This document shows positions 7,401 through 16,629 of a stretch of 64,000 nucleotides of DNA, one piece after another. The position numbers and the translations under genes were made by a program. The stretch's first letter is position 1. Every line of letters begins with the position of its first letter. The stretch comes from Carpediemonas membranifera (lineage: Eukaryota > Fornicata). The stretch spans positions 722,104 to 786,103 of the forward strand of contig JAHDYR010000003.1 in NCBI GenBank assembly GCA_019828565.1. Reading direction: 5' to 3'. Below the pieces are notes generated by a model. That model made no database searches. It had not been told where the DNA came from and saw only the letters and a list, made by a program, of their open reading frames with translations.

Positions 7401-10295
7401 CTGCTCGAGCTCGGTCTGGGTAGACTCGCGGTCCTTGGCGGACTCCTCGAGGCGGGTCTCAAGAGCGGCCTTCTCCTCGCGGATCTCGGCAAGCTTCTGC
7501 TCGAGCTCGGTCTGGGTAGACTCGCGGTCCTTGGCGGACTTCTCGAGGCGGGTCTCAAGAGCGGCCTTCTCCTCAGCGACGGAAGCGACCTGGGTCTCAA
7601 GAGCGGCCTTCTCCTCAGCGACGGAAGCGACCTGGGTCTCGAGAGCGGCCTTCTCCTCGCGGATCTCGGCAAGCTTCTGCTCGAGCTCGGTCTGGGTAGA
7701 CTTGCGGTCCTTGGCGGACTCCTCGAGGCGGGTCTCAAGAGCGGCCTTCTCCTCGCGGATCTCGGCGAGCTTCTGCTCGAGCTCGGTCTGGGTAGACTCG
7801 CGGTCCTTGGCGGACTCCTCGAGGCGGGTCTCAAGAGCGGCCTTCTCCTCGCGGATCTCGGCGAGCTTCTGCTCGAGCTCGGTCTGGGTAGACTCGCGGT
7901 CCTTGGCGGACTCCTCGAGGCGGGTCTCGAGAGCGGCCTTCTCCTCGCGGATCTCGGCGAGCTTCTGCTCGAGCTCGGTCTGGGTAGACTCGCGGTCCTT
8001 GGCGGACTCCTCGAGGCGGGTCTCGAGAGCGGCCTTCTCCTCGCGGATCTCGGCAAGTTTCTGCTCGAGCTCGGTCTGGGTAGACTCGCGGTCCTTGGCG
8101 GACTCCTCGAGGCGGGTCTCGAGAGCGGCCTTCTCCTCGCGGATCTCGGCAAGCTTCTGCTCGAGCTCGGTCTGGGTAGACTCGCGGTCCTTGGCGGACT
8201 CCTCGAGGCGGGTCTCAAGAGCGGCCTTCTCCTCGCGGATCTCGGCGAGCTTCTGCTCGAGCTCGGTCTGGGTAGACTCGCGGTCCTTGGCGGACTCCTC
8301 GAGGCGGGTCTCGAGAGCGGCCTTCTCCTCGCGGATCTCGGCGAGCTTCTGCTCGAGCTCGGTCTGGGTAGACTCGCGGTCCTTGGCGGACTCCTCGAGG
8401 CGGGTCTCAAGAGCGGCCTTCTCCTCGCGGATCTCGGCGAGCTTCTGCTCGAGCTCGGTCTGGGTAGACTCGCGGTCCTTGGCGGACTCCTCGAGGCGGG
8501 TCTCGAGAGCGGCCTTCTCCTCGCGGATCTCGGCGAGCTTCTGATCGAGCTCGGTCTGGGTAGACTCGCGGTCCTTGGCGGACTCCTCGAGGCGGGTCTC
8601 AAGAGCGGCCTTCTCCTCGCGGATCTCGGCAAGCTTCTGCTCGAGCTCGGTCTGGGTAGACTCGCGGTCCTTGGCGGACTCCTCGAGGCGGGTCTCAAGA
8701 GCGGCCTTCTCCTCGCGGATCTCGGCGAGCTTCTGCTCGAGCTCGGTCTGGGTAGACTCGCGGTCCTTGGCGGACTCCTCGAGGCGGGTCTCGAGAGCGG
8801 CCTTCTCCTCGCGGATCTCGGCGAGCTTCTGCTCGAGCTCGGTCTGGGTAGACTCGCGGTCCTTGGCGGACTCCTCGAGGCGGGTCTCAAGAGCGGCCTT
8901 CTCCTCGCGGATCTCGGCGAGCTTCTGCTCGAGCTCGGTCTGGGTAGACTCGCGGTCCTTGGCGGACTCCTCGAGGCGGGTCTCAAGAGCGGCCTTCTCC
9001 TCGCGGATCTCGGCAAGCTTCTGCTCGAGCTCGGTCTGGGTAGACTCGCGGTCCTTGGCGGACTCCTCGAGGCGGGTCTCAAGAGCGGCCTTCTCCTCGC
9101 GGATCTCGGCGAGCTTCTGCTCGAGCTCGGTCTGGGTAGACTCGCGGTCCTTGGCGGACTCCTCGAGGCGGGTCTCAAGAGCGGCCTTCTCCTCAGCGAC
9201 GGAAGCGACCTGGGTCTCGAGAGCGGCCTTCTCCTCGCGGATCTCGGCAAGCTTCTGCTCGAGCTCGGTCTGGGTAGACTCGCGGTCCTTGGCGGACTCC
9301 TCGAGGCGGGTCTCAAGAGCGGCCTTCTCCTCGCGGATCTCGGCGAGCTTCTGCTCGAGCTCGGTCACGGAGGTCTCAAGGGCGGTCTTGTCCGCCTTCA
9401 CAGCCTCCAACTCAGCATTCGCCTTCATTAGCTTCTTCTCCCGCGCGCCCTTATCGAGCTCAAGAGCGATCGACTTTTTCCTGAAGTCGGCCCGCTCGGC
9501 CTTGGTTGCCGCCAGTGACGACGCCAGCTGTTCCTTCTCCTCGGACAGCTTTTCGACCTTTGTCTTGTAGTCTGCGATCTCAACCCTGTGTCGAGCCTCC
9601 TTGGACTCGAAGCCGTCCTGGGCCGCCGCAAGCTTGCGCTTCATGTCCTCAAGCTCGATCTCAAGCACTGAGTGTCTATATAGAATGTCTGCCTTCTCCT
9701 CTCTGAGCTCGGTCACGACCTTGTCCATCGCGGAGACCTTATCCAGCAGCTCGTATTTCTCGGTGGCGAGCTCGTTCGACTGGTGTTGTAGATACTCGTT
9801 GTGGCTGTTCAGCTTCTCCACCTTCTCGGCCATGCTGTTGTACTCAGTCCGCAGCATGCTGAGGTCCTCGTTGTGGTGGATCAGGTCGGCAGTCTTCACC
9901 TCCTCCTGCCGCTTCAGCTGTACTGACGCCAAATCCTGCTGGGAAGCGATGATCTCGTCCATAACAGCAGCTAGCTCCTTCAGGGTGTCCATGGTCGGGG
10001 CGGTGTCCTCCTGCAGGAGCTTCTTCCGGGCGAGTAGGTCCGTCATCTTGCCCTCGAGCGTGCTGTGGCGAGTAAGATCAAGGAAAGGCGTGTCTAGCGG
10101 CGCGTGGTCCCGTGCACTGCTCTCCTTTGTTGCGTCTGAGCGGACAGGAGTCCATGTAGGTGCCGGGGGGGCGGGAATGCTGCTCGATGGCGGCGCAGCG
10201 GCCGATGGGGTTGCGGATGTTGGCGTTTGGTTCACATTGCGCTTCTTATAGCGACGCAACGCTTGCTCCATCCGGGCACTCTTGTCAGCGTCCAT
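4500..10295 (-). CDS. Giant golgin-like coiled-coil protein with tandem 32-residue repeats
   Basis: 1931 residues, almost wholly coiled coil. The chosen start (10295) gives MDADKSARMEQALRRYKKRN, which resembles the short basic N-terminal motif of golgins such as GM130. A Pro/Ser-rich stretch follows, then a long rod. The middle consists of 24 near-identical 32-residue units (LEQKLAEIREEKAALET followed by RLEESAKDRESTQTE). Three 14-residue spacers (QVASVAEEKAALET) interrupt them. A non-repetitive rod follows, and a basic C-terminal tail (about 1820-1931) with RRRLRVAMLAVRAM resembles, weakly, a PACT-type centrosome-targeting segment. A membrane tether or basal-body scaffold is likely; which one is open. 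An upstream in-frame ATG at 10397 would add 34 residues of poor composition. Confidence 0.75.
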   Translation of the reverse strand: MDADKSARMEQALRRYKKRNVNQTPTSATPSAAAPPSSSIPAPPAPTWTPVRSDATKESSARDHAPLDTPFLDLTRHSTLEGKMTDLLARKKLLQEDTAPTMDTLKELAAVMDEIIASQQDLASVQLKRQEEVKTADLIHHNEDLSMLRTEYNSMAEKVEKLNSHNEYLQHQSNELATEKYELLDKVSAMDKVVTELREEKADILYRHSVLEIELEDMKRKLAAAQDGFESKEARHRVEIADYKTKVEKLSEEKEQLASSLAATKAERADFRKKSIALELDKGAREKKLMKANAELEAVKADKTALETSVTELEQKLAEIREEKAALETRLEESAKDRESTQTELEQKLAEIREEKAALETQVASVAEEKAALETRLEESAKDRESTQTELEQKLAEIREEKAALETRLEESAKDRESTQTELEQKLAEIREEKAALETRLEESAKDRESTQTELEQKLAEIREEKAALETRLEESAKDRESTQTELEQKLAEIREEKAALETRLEESAKDRESTQTELEQKLAEIREEKAALETRLEESAKDRESTQTELEQKLAEIREEKAALETRLEESAKDRESTQTELDQKLAEIREEKAALETRLEESAKDRESTQTELEQKLAEIREEKAALETRLEESAKDRESTQTELEQKLAEIREEKAALETRLEESAKDRESTQTELEQKLAEIREEKAALETRLEESAKDRESTQTELEQKLAEIREEKAALETRLEESAKDRESTQTELEQKLAEIREEKAALETRLEESAKDRESTQTELEQKLAEIREEKAALETRLEESAKDRESTQTELEQKLAEIREEKAALETRLEESAKDRESTQTELEQKLAEIREEKAALETRLEESAKDRKSTQTELEQKLAEIREEKAALETQVASVAEEKAALETQVASVAEEKAALETRLEKSAKDRESTQTELEQKLAEIREEKAALETRLEESAKDRESTQTELEQKLAEIREEKAALETRLEESAKDRESTQTELEQKLAEIREEKAALETRLEESAKDRESIQTELEQKLAEIREEKAALETRLEESAKDRESTQTELEQKLAEIREEKAALETRLEESAKDRESTQTELEQKLAEIREEKAALETRLEESAKDRESTQTELEQKLAKLREDHLGLTRDFTRVRRELHAAHEDVAQARAGKESLEAELDSSAATYQESMAGVQQALESRGRELRKAKGEVARLAPFETQAAGLQAKLDASLAEADDLRATLDDALHTSEEAANRVVELQKESSVLAEAKAALEDAVGKLEQKLTEVRTTAARQKELQALNDILGEEKAALTREAGGLRHEVSLLLEAKADLSADNALLQEKVMKLETGLVQREEGAKADAKTQVDAIRRDMEAVEAEKKRLTSENKAVTQRLNSVTERADALSEELANARARVNELLDQRTQLEARIDDLVRPKQAVDDALFMSVKPSDIDLELSAPHAPASLSRADLDDALAMTAPPDWPVEALEAVEEDELDPRVIAQLAQAAYGGEVDRTRLEAAVAGVREQGGESMRKVVDAIAAGYRKILASAQEHDATAAADLSQLKARLAAVLEGPELEAQSWDSVLELVASQKAQIKAISEIRQKLDTMCIERGVKPSETLIGTVKRLADRPGTPRAQPRDVDIERILASHRDSLLAEIRQAKGPGDSAGFESVSSQLAAMQRNLVDLREQVQVKEQTIAQLQDEQQHAHGAEMLAVNRELRAEIARLSADVSRYQQLNADQAQTIAQQDGEIRGLKQTVATLRSATPEPQPDPAEQLARLQRALADSEMVIERLSRDKAAAESESAQLKRAEKEALDYVRTLMTGMQHQRVIAPIAISPVRRRMGPMKARRRLRVAMLAVRAMCRMKILGRNRRMCREMPGLRYRLETGSDPTSMRRPGATGTYPLRIGSTAISPATMQDLNKRYSTSRISFGYDGYGRGR
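6907..9375 (-). repeat. 96-bp coding tandem repeat, 24 copies
   Basis: The marker TCTGGGTAGAC recurs at exact 96-base steps from 6935 to 7511, from 7691 to 9131, and at 9269. The two breaks are filled by one or two extra 42-bp units (96+84 and 96+42). Copies differ by a few silent or A/G changes, and the near-identity points to recent unequal exchange or gene conversion. Stop-free frames on the other strand are by-products of the repeat. Confidence 0.95.
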
Positions 10296-10406
10296 CCAAG
10301 AATGTCGCCAATGTCGCCCGCGCACTTCTGTCAAACGAGTTACATGCTCACGTAATGGCCCCAGCCGCCACGCGCTATCGACAGTACACCACGCCATTTA
10401 TCGCCC

Positions 10407-11402
10407 TCAGAGCCTCTTCAGCTCCCGGATCAGCAGCTGCTTCTCGTCCTTGAACTGGTCGTCCTGCCCGTCCCGGTCGTTCTGGAAGTCTGATAGATAT
10501 GCGATCATCTTGTCCTTGTTCTTGGTGAGGATGGACATCACGCCCTCGCTCTCAGACTTCTTGGGGTTGGCGACGAAGACCTTGAACACGTGGAACGCCT
10601 CAAACTGGATCGACTTGTTGGGGTCAATCAGCAGCTTCATCATCAGCTTCAGGTTGTCCGCATCGGCGATGTACTTCTTCATGAGGGCGAAGTTCGCCTG
10701 GTCGAGGAGCATCTCCGCGAGCAGCTTGACTGACTGTCTCCGGGTCACGTAGTTCTCCGAGAGCAGCAGCTGGCGGTACTTCGCAAAGAAATCGTCGTAG
10801 TTGGCCGTCAGGTAGGTAGAAAGTGTCCTCTTATGCTGGGTCAACAGCGTCTTAAGCGTGGCAAATGCGTCCGACCCGATGTCAAACGAGCGGACCTGGG
10901 TCTGCTCAAAAAGCTTCTCCAAGTACGTGTCCAAGACGTGCTTGCTGATTCGTTCGCTCTTGAGGCAGTCGCGGAGGATGAGACCTGCGGTGAGAGCAGA
11001 GTTTGAATCGAGGTCGTAGGCATCGATCAGAATCTTAAGAATCTCGGGACGGTGGAGCACATACTTCACCGGATCGAGGGTGCCCTTGTGCCGCATCACG
11101 CAGGACACAATGCGGGCGAAGTCGGAGCGGGTGTCGACATCAAAACGGGTGAAATACTGGAAAAGATTGAACAGGAGCTCGCTCTCAGGATCAATGAGCA
11201 TGGAAACCACCGTCTCAACCACATCTGGATCCGGTTCCTTGTCGGGTTCACCATACAGAGCAGCGCGAATTGTTGCCAGCTCCTTGGTAACGCCCTCCTG
11301 TGTTTCAGTCGAAACTTCCTCACTGGAGCTGTACTCCTCAAGGTACTTCTCCAGACGGCCAATGTATTTGCTTGGTTTGAATGAGTGCTTGCGCTTGAAC
11401 AT
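10407..11402 (-). CDS. Mo25 / CAB39 family scaffold protein
   Basis: 331 residues of helical repeats. The N-terminus MFKRKHSFKPSKYI is close to the Mo25 start. Later segments fit the family, such as ELLFNLFQYFTRFDVDTRSDFARI, the region around YVTRRQSVKLLAEMLLD and the C-terminal FEAFHVFKVFVANP. Mo25 binds STRAD-type pseudokinases and GCK kinases and activates them, acting in polarity and cytokinesis. Metazoan Mo25 has about 340 residues. The start at 11402 was chosen because the upstream in-frame extension (to 11534) lies in a divergent promoter shared with SBDS. Confidence 0.93.
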   Translation of the reverse strand: MFKRKHSFKPSKYIGRLEKYLEEYSSSEEVSTETQEGVTKELATIRAALYGEPDKEPDPDVVETVVSMLIDPESELLFNLFQYFTRFDVDTRSDFARIVSCVMRHKGTLDPVKYVLHRPEILKILIDAYDLDSNSALTAGLILRDCLKSERISKHVLDTYLEKLFEQTQVRSFDIGSDAFATLKTLLTQHKRTLSTYLTANYDDFFAKYRQLLLSENYVTRRQSVKLLAEMLLDQANFALMKKYIADADNLKLMMKLLIDPNKSIQFEAFHVFKVFVANPKKSESEGVMSILTKNKDKMIAYLSDFQNDRDGQDDQFKDEKQLLIRELKRL

Positions 11403-11617
11403 GGGATTGGCGAAAGAACGGAGAGTTCCTGGCTGAATTTGGTGTTGGCTTGTCCAAACATGGACACGCATGTAACAATGTAAATGATGCATGATGACTC
11501 TGCCAGCATATTCAGGGTGACTATTCGCGCCCATAACAGCATTTTCAGGCCAGACTGGGCCAACAGCGGCTGGCGCCTATCCTGCGCACTTAAGATCGTT
11601 GAGCGAAAGCAAACCCC

Positions 11618-12157
11618 ATGTCCGGCCGCAGAACGATCACACCAGTGAATCAGAAAGTTCTCACAAATGTAGCCGTTGTGAGGTACAAAACCCACGGCAT
11701 ACGGTACGAGATCGCGTGTTTCCCCAACAAGGTCGCCGATTGGCGCAACGGTGCTGAGAAGGACATTGAGGAGGTGCTTCAGGCTGATATGGTCTACTCA
11801 AACGTGTCCAAGGGAGTCTTTGCCAAGGACGCGGATCTCAAGAAGGGCTTCGGGACCTCCGACCACTTCGAAGTGGCCAAGATCATCCTCCAGAAGGGCG
11901 AGCTGCAGGTCTCCGCTAAGGAACGCGCTCACGGCCAAGATGCGATGCTTAAGGAGATTGCCTCAATTGTCAGCGCGCAGACGATCAATCCCGAGACCGG
12001 GCTGCCCTACCCAACGACTGTCGTGCTGCGGGAGATGGCAAACATTCACTACAACGTTAAGACTGGCAAGCCCGCTAAGGCACAGGCGGCGGACGTCATT
12101 CGCCAGCTCCAAGAGCGGATTCCGATAGAGAAGAACCTGTTCGACGGTGCCTTGTGA
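11618..12157 (+). CDS. Short SBDS protein lacking domain III
   Basis: 179 residues. Domain I (LTNVAVVRYKTHGIRYEIACFPNKV ... NVSKG) and domain II (QVSAKERAHGQDAMLKEIASIVSAQTINPETGLPY ... IHYNVKT) are well conserved. SBDS works with the GTPase EFL1 to release eIF6 from the 60S ribosomal subunit. The usual protein has about 250 residues. Here the stop comes after QLQERIPIEKNLFDGAL, so the ferredoxin-like domain III is absent. No intron with the local signals and no obvious frameshift restores it before the next gene at 12282. It shares a 215-bp divergent promoter region with Mo25. Confidence 0.9.
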   Translation: MSGRRTITPVNQKVLTNVAVVRYKTHGIRYEIACFPNKVADWRNGAEKDIEEVLQADMVYSNVSKGVFAKDADLKKGFGTSDHFEVAKIILQKGELQVSAKERAHGQDAMLKEIASIVSAQTINPETGLPYPTTVVLREMANIHYNVKTGKPAKAQAADVIRQLQERIPIEKNLFDGAL

Positions 12158-12281
12158 GCAACTGGTCCGCAGACTGATGAACGGCTGTAAACACTCGGTT
12201 GACTTCGTTGTTCCAGGTGAGAATCCGGTCTGGGCGAGATTTTGAGGTCTCCGCAGTTTATGCCAAAAATACTGAATCGAG

Positions 12282-13757
12282 ATGAACTCGATGGATACAA
12301 CGGTGCTTGATAAGGCTGAGCAAAACCTGATCAAGTTAGTTAGTGGTACACAGGATATGCTTAGCTCACTAGCTGAAAGTGCCGCCAATCCTTCAAACCG
12401 CGAGCCTGCGACTGCAGAGTCAGTTGGACAGCTTTACAGCCTCTTATCAGACATCAAGGAGTCCCTCCATGATGAAGTAGGCAAGATGCGTCCTCTTCAC
12501 AACCACCGATCCCACCGAGCAATGCACCAGTTCATCCAGAGCAGGAAAGACCTCGCCCAGAAGATCCCCGAGTTCCTACAGGCTGCGGCCAACGCCTCCA
12601 TCCAAGCTGTATCCACTCAGGCCCCACTTGCCACCGGAGACGCCACGATGTCTCTCCACCGCGTGGACCCCGCCGTCCAGCGCTACGTCTGGGGCATGGA
12701 GCCGCCCTGCCTCGTCCACGCCATGTCCGGCGCCGCAGACGGGACTCCGGAGCCTTGGGCCGAGGCATGGTTCGGCGTTCATCCCCGGGCCCCGTCGACC
12801 CTCCCCAATGGCATGCCGCTGACCGAGTTCATCGCATCTAACCCTGCCCTTGGCTTCCCGCCCTTCCTGCTCAAGGCCCTCTCCATCGCCAAGCCGCTGT
12901 CGATCCAGGCCCACCCCGACCAAGAGCTCGCAGCCACGCTCCATGCCCGCCGGCCGGACATCTACCCGGACGCCTCACACAAGCCGGAGCTCATGATCGC
13001 GGTGAAGCCGACGCGGGTGCTGTGCGGGTTCAAGACGTCGGCGGAGCTCCTGGAGCTCGTGGGCAAACTACCAGCCCTCGCGGCGGCATTTGGAGCAGCC
13101 GCATTTGATGCGTTCAATTCTGAACCCTGGTCCGGTGTCAAGGGCTGTCTCACCCACCTGTTCGACCACCCCGAGACCCACGAGGCCGCCATTGCCGAGC
13201 TCGTTGCCGTGGACGGCGTGGCGGCGTTCGTCCACGGCTTCTTCGGCACGGACGTCGGCGTCATTGTCGCCGCCCTCCTCCAGCACCGCACGCTGCAGCC
13301 CGGGGAGGCGGTGTTCATCCCGGCCAACGAGCTGCACTGCTACCTCAGCGGCGAGGGCATCGAGGTCATGGTGTCCTCAGACAACGTCGTCCGGTGCGGG
13401 CTGACGGGCAAGCTCATCGACACCCCGACTCTGCTCGGGATGGTCTCGGGCATGCATGCAGAGATGGCCCAGGTCACCCCGACAGTAAGCGGGCCCTTCA
13501 GATCTTTTGATTGCCCCGCTGAGTTCAGGGTTGTCGGCGTCACACTCGATGGGGGAAACACGGAGGCCGACGTCGAGCCCATGCCGGGCCCTCTGTTCGT
13601 CCTCTGCATGACAGGGGAGGTCGAGGTCTCGACGCCCATGGGTTCATCGGCCGTGATCTGCGCGCACCAGTGCTTGTTTGCCGGCATCGACCTGGGGCTC
13701 GCCGGTCTTAGGATGCGGGGGCGCGGTGAGGCCATCATCGTGGCGCCGAGAGTGTAG
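12282..13757 (+). CDS. Mannose-6-phosphate isomerase (type I) with an extra N-terminal helical region
   Basis: 491 residues. From Met123 (base 12648) the protein is a type I phosphomannose isomerase, which interconverts fructose-6-P and mannose-6-P for glycosylation. It shows QRYVWG, the zinc-site segment IQAHPDQELA, HKPEL, a GEAVFIPANELHCYLSGEGIEVM block and the DNVVRCGLTGK motif. Residues 1-122 are an extra helical region with no stop or Met signal at the border. They weakly recall small Mediator subunits (Med11-like), but I would not name them. Either this is a true fusion, or the enzyme starts at 12648 and the upstream open frame is a separate reading. Confidence 0.88.
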   Translation: MNSMDTTVLDKAEQNLIKLVSGTQDMLSSLAESAANPSNREPATAESVGQLYSLLSDIKESLHDEVGKMRPLHNHRSHRAMHQFIQSRKDLAQKIPEFLQAAANASIQAVSTQAPLATGDATMSLHRVDPAVQRYVWGMEPPCLVHAMSGAADGTPEPWAEAWFGVHPRAPSTLPNGMPLTEFIASNPALGFPPFLLKALSIAKPLSIQAHPDQELAATLHARRPDIYPDASHKPELMIAVKPTRVLCGFKTSAELLELVGKLPALAAAFGAAAFDAFNSEPWSGVKGCLTHLFDHPETHEAAIAELVAVDGVAAFVHGFFGTDVGVIVAALLQHRTLQPGEAVFIPANELHCYLSGEGIEVMVSSDNVVRCGLTGKLIDTPTLLGMVSGMHAEMAQVTPTVSGPFRSFDCPAEFRVVGVTLDGGNTEADVEPMPGPLFVLCMTGEVEVSTPMGSSAVICAHQCLFAGIDLGLAGLRMRGRGEAIIVAPRV

Positions 13758-13893
13758 ATTCGTTGAGTGTTAGGCTGTATATATCATAAATTTGTCATTT
13801 TCCTGCCAGCTACAAGGACATGCGGTTGGACATCCCTCGAGGATGTATCACAGTTGTTGTTGTCACATAAAGCAAACGCGCAGTTTATATTGC

Positions 13894-16030
13894 CTAATCA
13901 ACCTCCTCGAGGTCCTCGTCCTCGGCGACCTCTTCAACGGGGGCCTCGACGGGGGCGGCGACCTCAGTCTCATCGACACCGAGGCCGATGGAGACGATGT
14001 TGTAGATGCGGCTGACGAAGGAGTTGGGGTCGTCGAGGGTGAAGCCGGAGTTGAGCATGGCGGTGTCGAACATGAGCCACACGAGGTCCTTGGCCGTGGC
14101 CGAGTCCTCGCCCTCCTCCTCGATCTTCTGGCGGAGGTTCTGGATGATGGCGTGGCCGGGGTTGATCTCGAGGGTCTTGCGGCCGCTCATGTACTGCATC
14201 ATGGTGTTGTCACGGAGCGCCTGGGCCTTGACGATACGCTCGAGGTTGGCGGACCAGCCGTGCTCGCCGGTGACGAGGATGCAGGGGGAGTTGACCAGGC
14301 GGGAGCTGCCGAGAACAACCTTCTCGACCTTGTCGCCGAGAACGTTCTTCATGACGGTGCAGAGCTGGGCGAAGGCGGCCTTGTCCTCCTCGGCCTTCTT
14401 CTTCTCGTCCTCAGTCTGCTCGAGCTCGAGGCCCTCCTTGGTGACGCAGACGAGCTTCTTGCCCTCGTACTCCTTGAGAGCGGTGACGCAGTACTCGTCG
14501 ATGGGGTCGACGAGGAAGAGAACCTCGAAGTCCTTCTGGCGCAGGGCCTCAAGGAAGGGGGAGTTCTCGACGGCCTTCTGGCTCTCGCCGGTGATGTAGT
14601 AGATGCTCTTCTGGCCCTCCTTCATGCGGGTGATGTAGTCGTCGAGGGAGGTGCGGTCGTCGGTCGACTTGGTCGAGGTGTAGCGGAGGAGCTTGGCGAG
14701 CTTGTCGCGGTTGGCGGAGTCCTCGTGGACGCCGAGGGAGATCTGCTTGTTGAACTGCTCGTAGAAGGTCTTGTACTTCTCGGCGTCCTCGGAGATGTCG
14801 GTGAACATCTCGATGGCGCGCTTGACGAGGTTCTTGCGGATGACCTTGAGGACGGTGTTGCGCTGGAGCATCTCACGGGAGATGTTGAGGGGCAGGTCCT
14901 CGGAGTCGACGACGCCCTTGACGAAGCCGAGCCACTCGGGGATGAGGTCCTCGCAGTTGTCCATGATGAAGACGCGGCGCACGAACAGCTTGATGTTGTT
15001 CTTCTTCTTGTTCTGCTCGAACATGTCGAAGGGGGCGCGCTTGGGGATGTAGAGGAGGGACTTGAACTCAAGCTGGCCCTCGACAGAGAAGTGCTTGTGG
15101 TAGAGGGGCTCCTCCCAGTCGTTCGAGAGGGACTTGTAGAACTCGGTGTACTCCTCCTCGGTGACGTCGGCGGGGGCGCGGGTCCAGATGGCCTGCTGGG
15201 TGTTGACGTGCTCGAACTCCTGGACGGTCTCCTTGACCTTCTTGGTCTTCTTCTCCTTCTTCTCCTCGTCGACCTCCTCGATCTTAGGCTTGTCCTCGTC
15301 CTCCTCGGCCTCAACCTCCTCGACCTTGGACTCGGCCTCGTCGTCGGTGACCTCCTTCTCCTCTTCCTTCGTGACGAAGAGGCTGATGGGGTAGGAGACG
15401 AACTGGGAGTGGGTGTTGATGAGGCCCTTGATCTTGGCCTCGTCGAGGTACTCGAGCTGGTCCTCCTTCATGTGGAGGACGAGGCGGGTACCGCGGCCAA
15501 GGGTGTCCTCGGACTCGGTGATGGTGAACTCACCGCCGGCAGAGGACTCCCAGGTGTGGCAGGCGTCGTCGTTGTGCTTGGAGGTGACAGTGACGCTGTC
15601 GGCGACGAGGAAGGCAGAGTAGAAGCCGACACCGAACTGGCCGATGAGGGAGAGGTCGCTGGCGCCGCTCTGGATAGCCTCCATGAACTGCTTGGTGCCA
15701 GACTTGGCGATGGTGCCAAGGTTGTTGATGAGATCGGCCTTGGTCATGCCAACACCGGAATCCTCGATGGTGAGGGTCTTGGCCTCCTTGTCGGGGATGA
15801 TCTTGATCTCCATCTCCTTCTTGGACTCGAGAGCGGAGGAATCAGTCAGAGACTGGTAGCGGATCTTGTCAAGAGCATCAGAAGCGTTGGAAACGAGCTC
15901 GCGAAGGAAGACATCCTTGTTTGAGTAGAAAGTGTTGATGATCAGAGAGAGAAGCTGTGTAAAGGGGAAATGAAGCTCAAATGCAACATACCTGGTTGAT
16001 CTCAGCCTGGAACTGGAAGGTTTCGGACAT
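13894..16030 (-). CDS. Cytosolic HSP90, two exons
   Basis: The coding sequence is complement(join(13894..15954,15992..16030)), 699 residues. Exon 1 encodes [13 protein letters not shown] and exon 2 continues [20 protein letters not shown], restoring the universal HSP90 N-terminus. The GHKL ATPase motifs follow ([27 protein letters not shown]). A charged linker rich in Glu/Lys lies at about 200-250, and the catalytic-loop region is NISREMLQ. The C-terminus EEVD binds TPR co-chaperones and marks the cytosolic paralogue. Length is normal. Without the intron, the open frame reads into an implausible N-terminus. Confidence 0.96.
15955..15991 (-). other. 37-nt spliceosomal intron in HSP90
   Basis: On the minus strand it begins GTATGT and ends TTTACACAG. 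Removal joins INQ to LLSLIINTF, the invariant family sequence. Phase 0. Confidence 0.95.
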
Positions 16031-16629
16031 ACAGACGTATACAGACAAACTGTTTTGGCGCGGCGAATCAATCCGATCAAAACACCCCAAATTGATTGGA
16101 CAGATTGATCTGTGGAACCTGTCGTCTATGAGCGGTGCAGGGGCAGAACACGTCGAGTACTTGCAAAGTGTTGATAATCGCTCGGGCTGCTCGAATAGAT
16201 TTGATAGATGTCGGGGTTGAGATTCATCAGTGCAAGCTGAACGCAGATTTTTGGCCGACCAGTAGCAGTAGTAACGTGCACAGTGCTCTCCGGTGCGTTC
16301 TTGTCGGTAGTCAAAACCCTCTTTTCCATCACTTAATCAGCCGACCAACATGGCAAGCTGAGCTAGCATAGCCAGCGTCTGACCCGATGGCCGGTGTCAC
16401 AGGATAAGAATGATTAAATGGTGACCACCCACCCCGGCAGAGGCATTGTTGACCGGCAGAGGCATTGCCATCAGCAAAGACAACGGCAATGTCAAAACTT
16501 GAGCCGGTGGATTTCCCAGCTACTCGGAGACTGCGGGTCGTAGCGAGACTTGGAGCCCGCCATCGACGCGATCTCCTTGAGGAAGTCGAGTGACAGTCAG
16601 CCGAAAAATGTGCCAAAAACTGCACCATC
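16031..16629. promoter_or_regulatory. Divergent intergenic region between HSP90 and BBS8
   Basis: About 600 bases with no convincing gene. A TTTTGGCGC match to the E2F consensus sits at 16053-16061, just ahead of the HSP90 start. No TATA box stands out. Small open frames here are short and low in coding character. Confidence 0.4.

Noticed and set aside
6757-9570. Very long open frames opposite the coiled-coil repeats (up to about 890 codons)
   Set aside because: They exist only because a 96-bp in-frame repeat lacks stops in several frames; composition is repetitive and the coiled-coil frame extends well beyond the repeat.
13792-15924. A 710-codon open frame opposite HSP90
   Set aside because: It is the antisense shadow of HSP90; Leu/Gly/Asp-rich low complexity.
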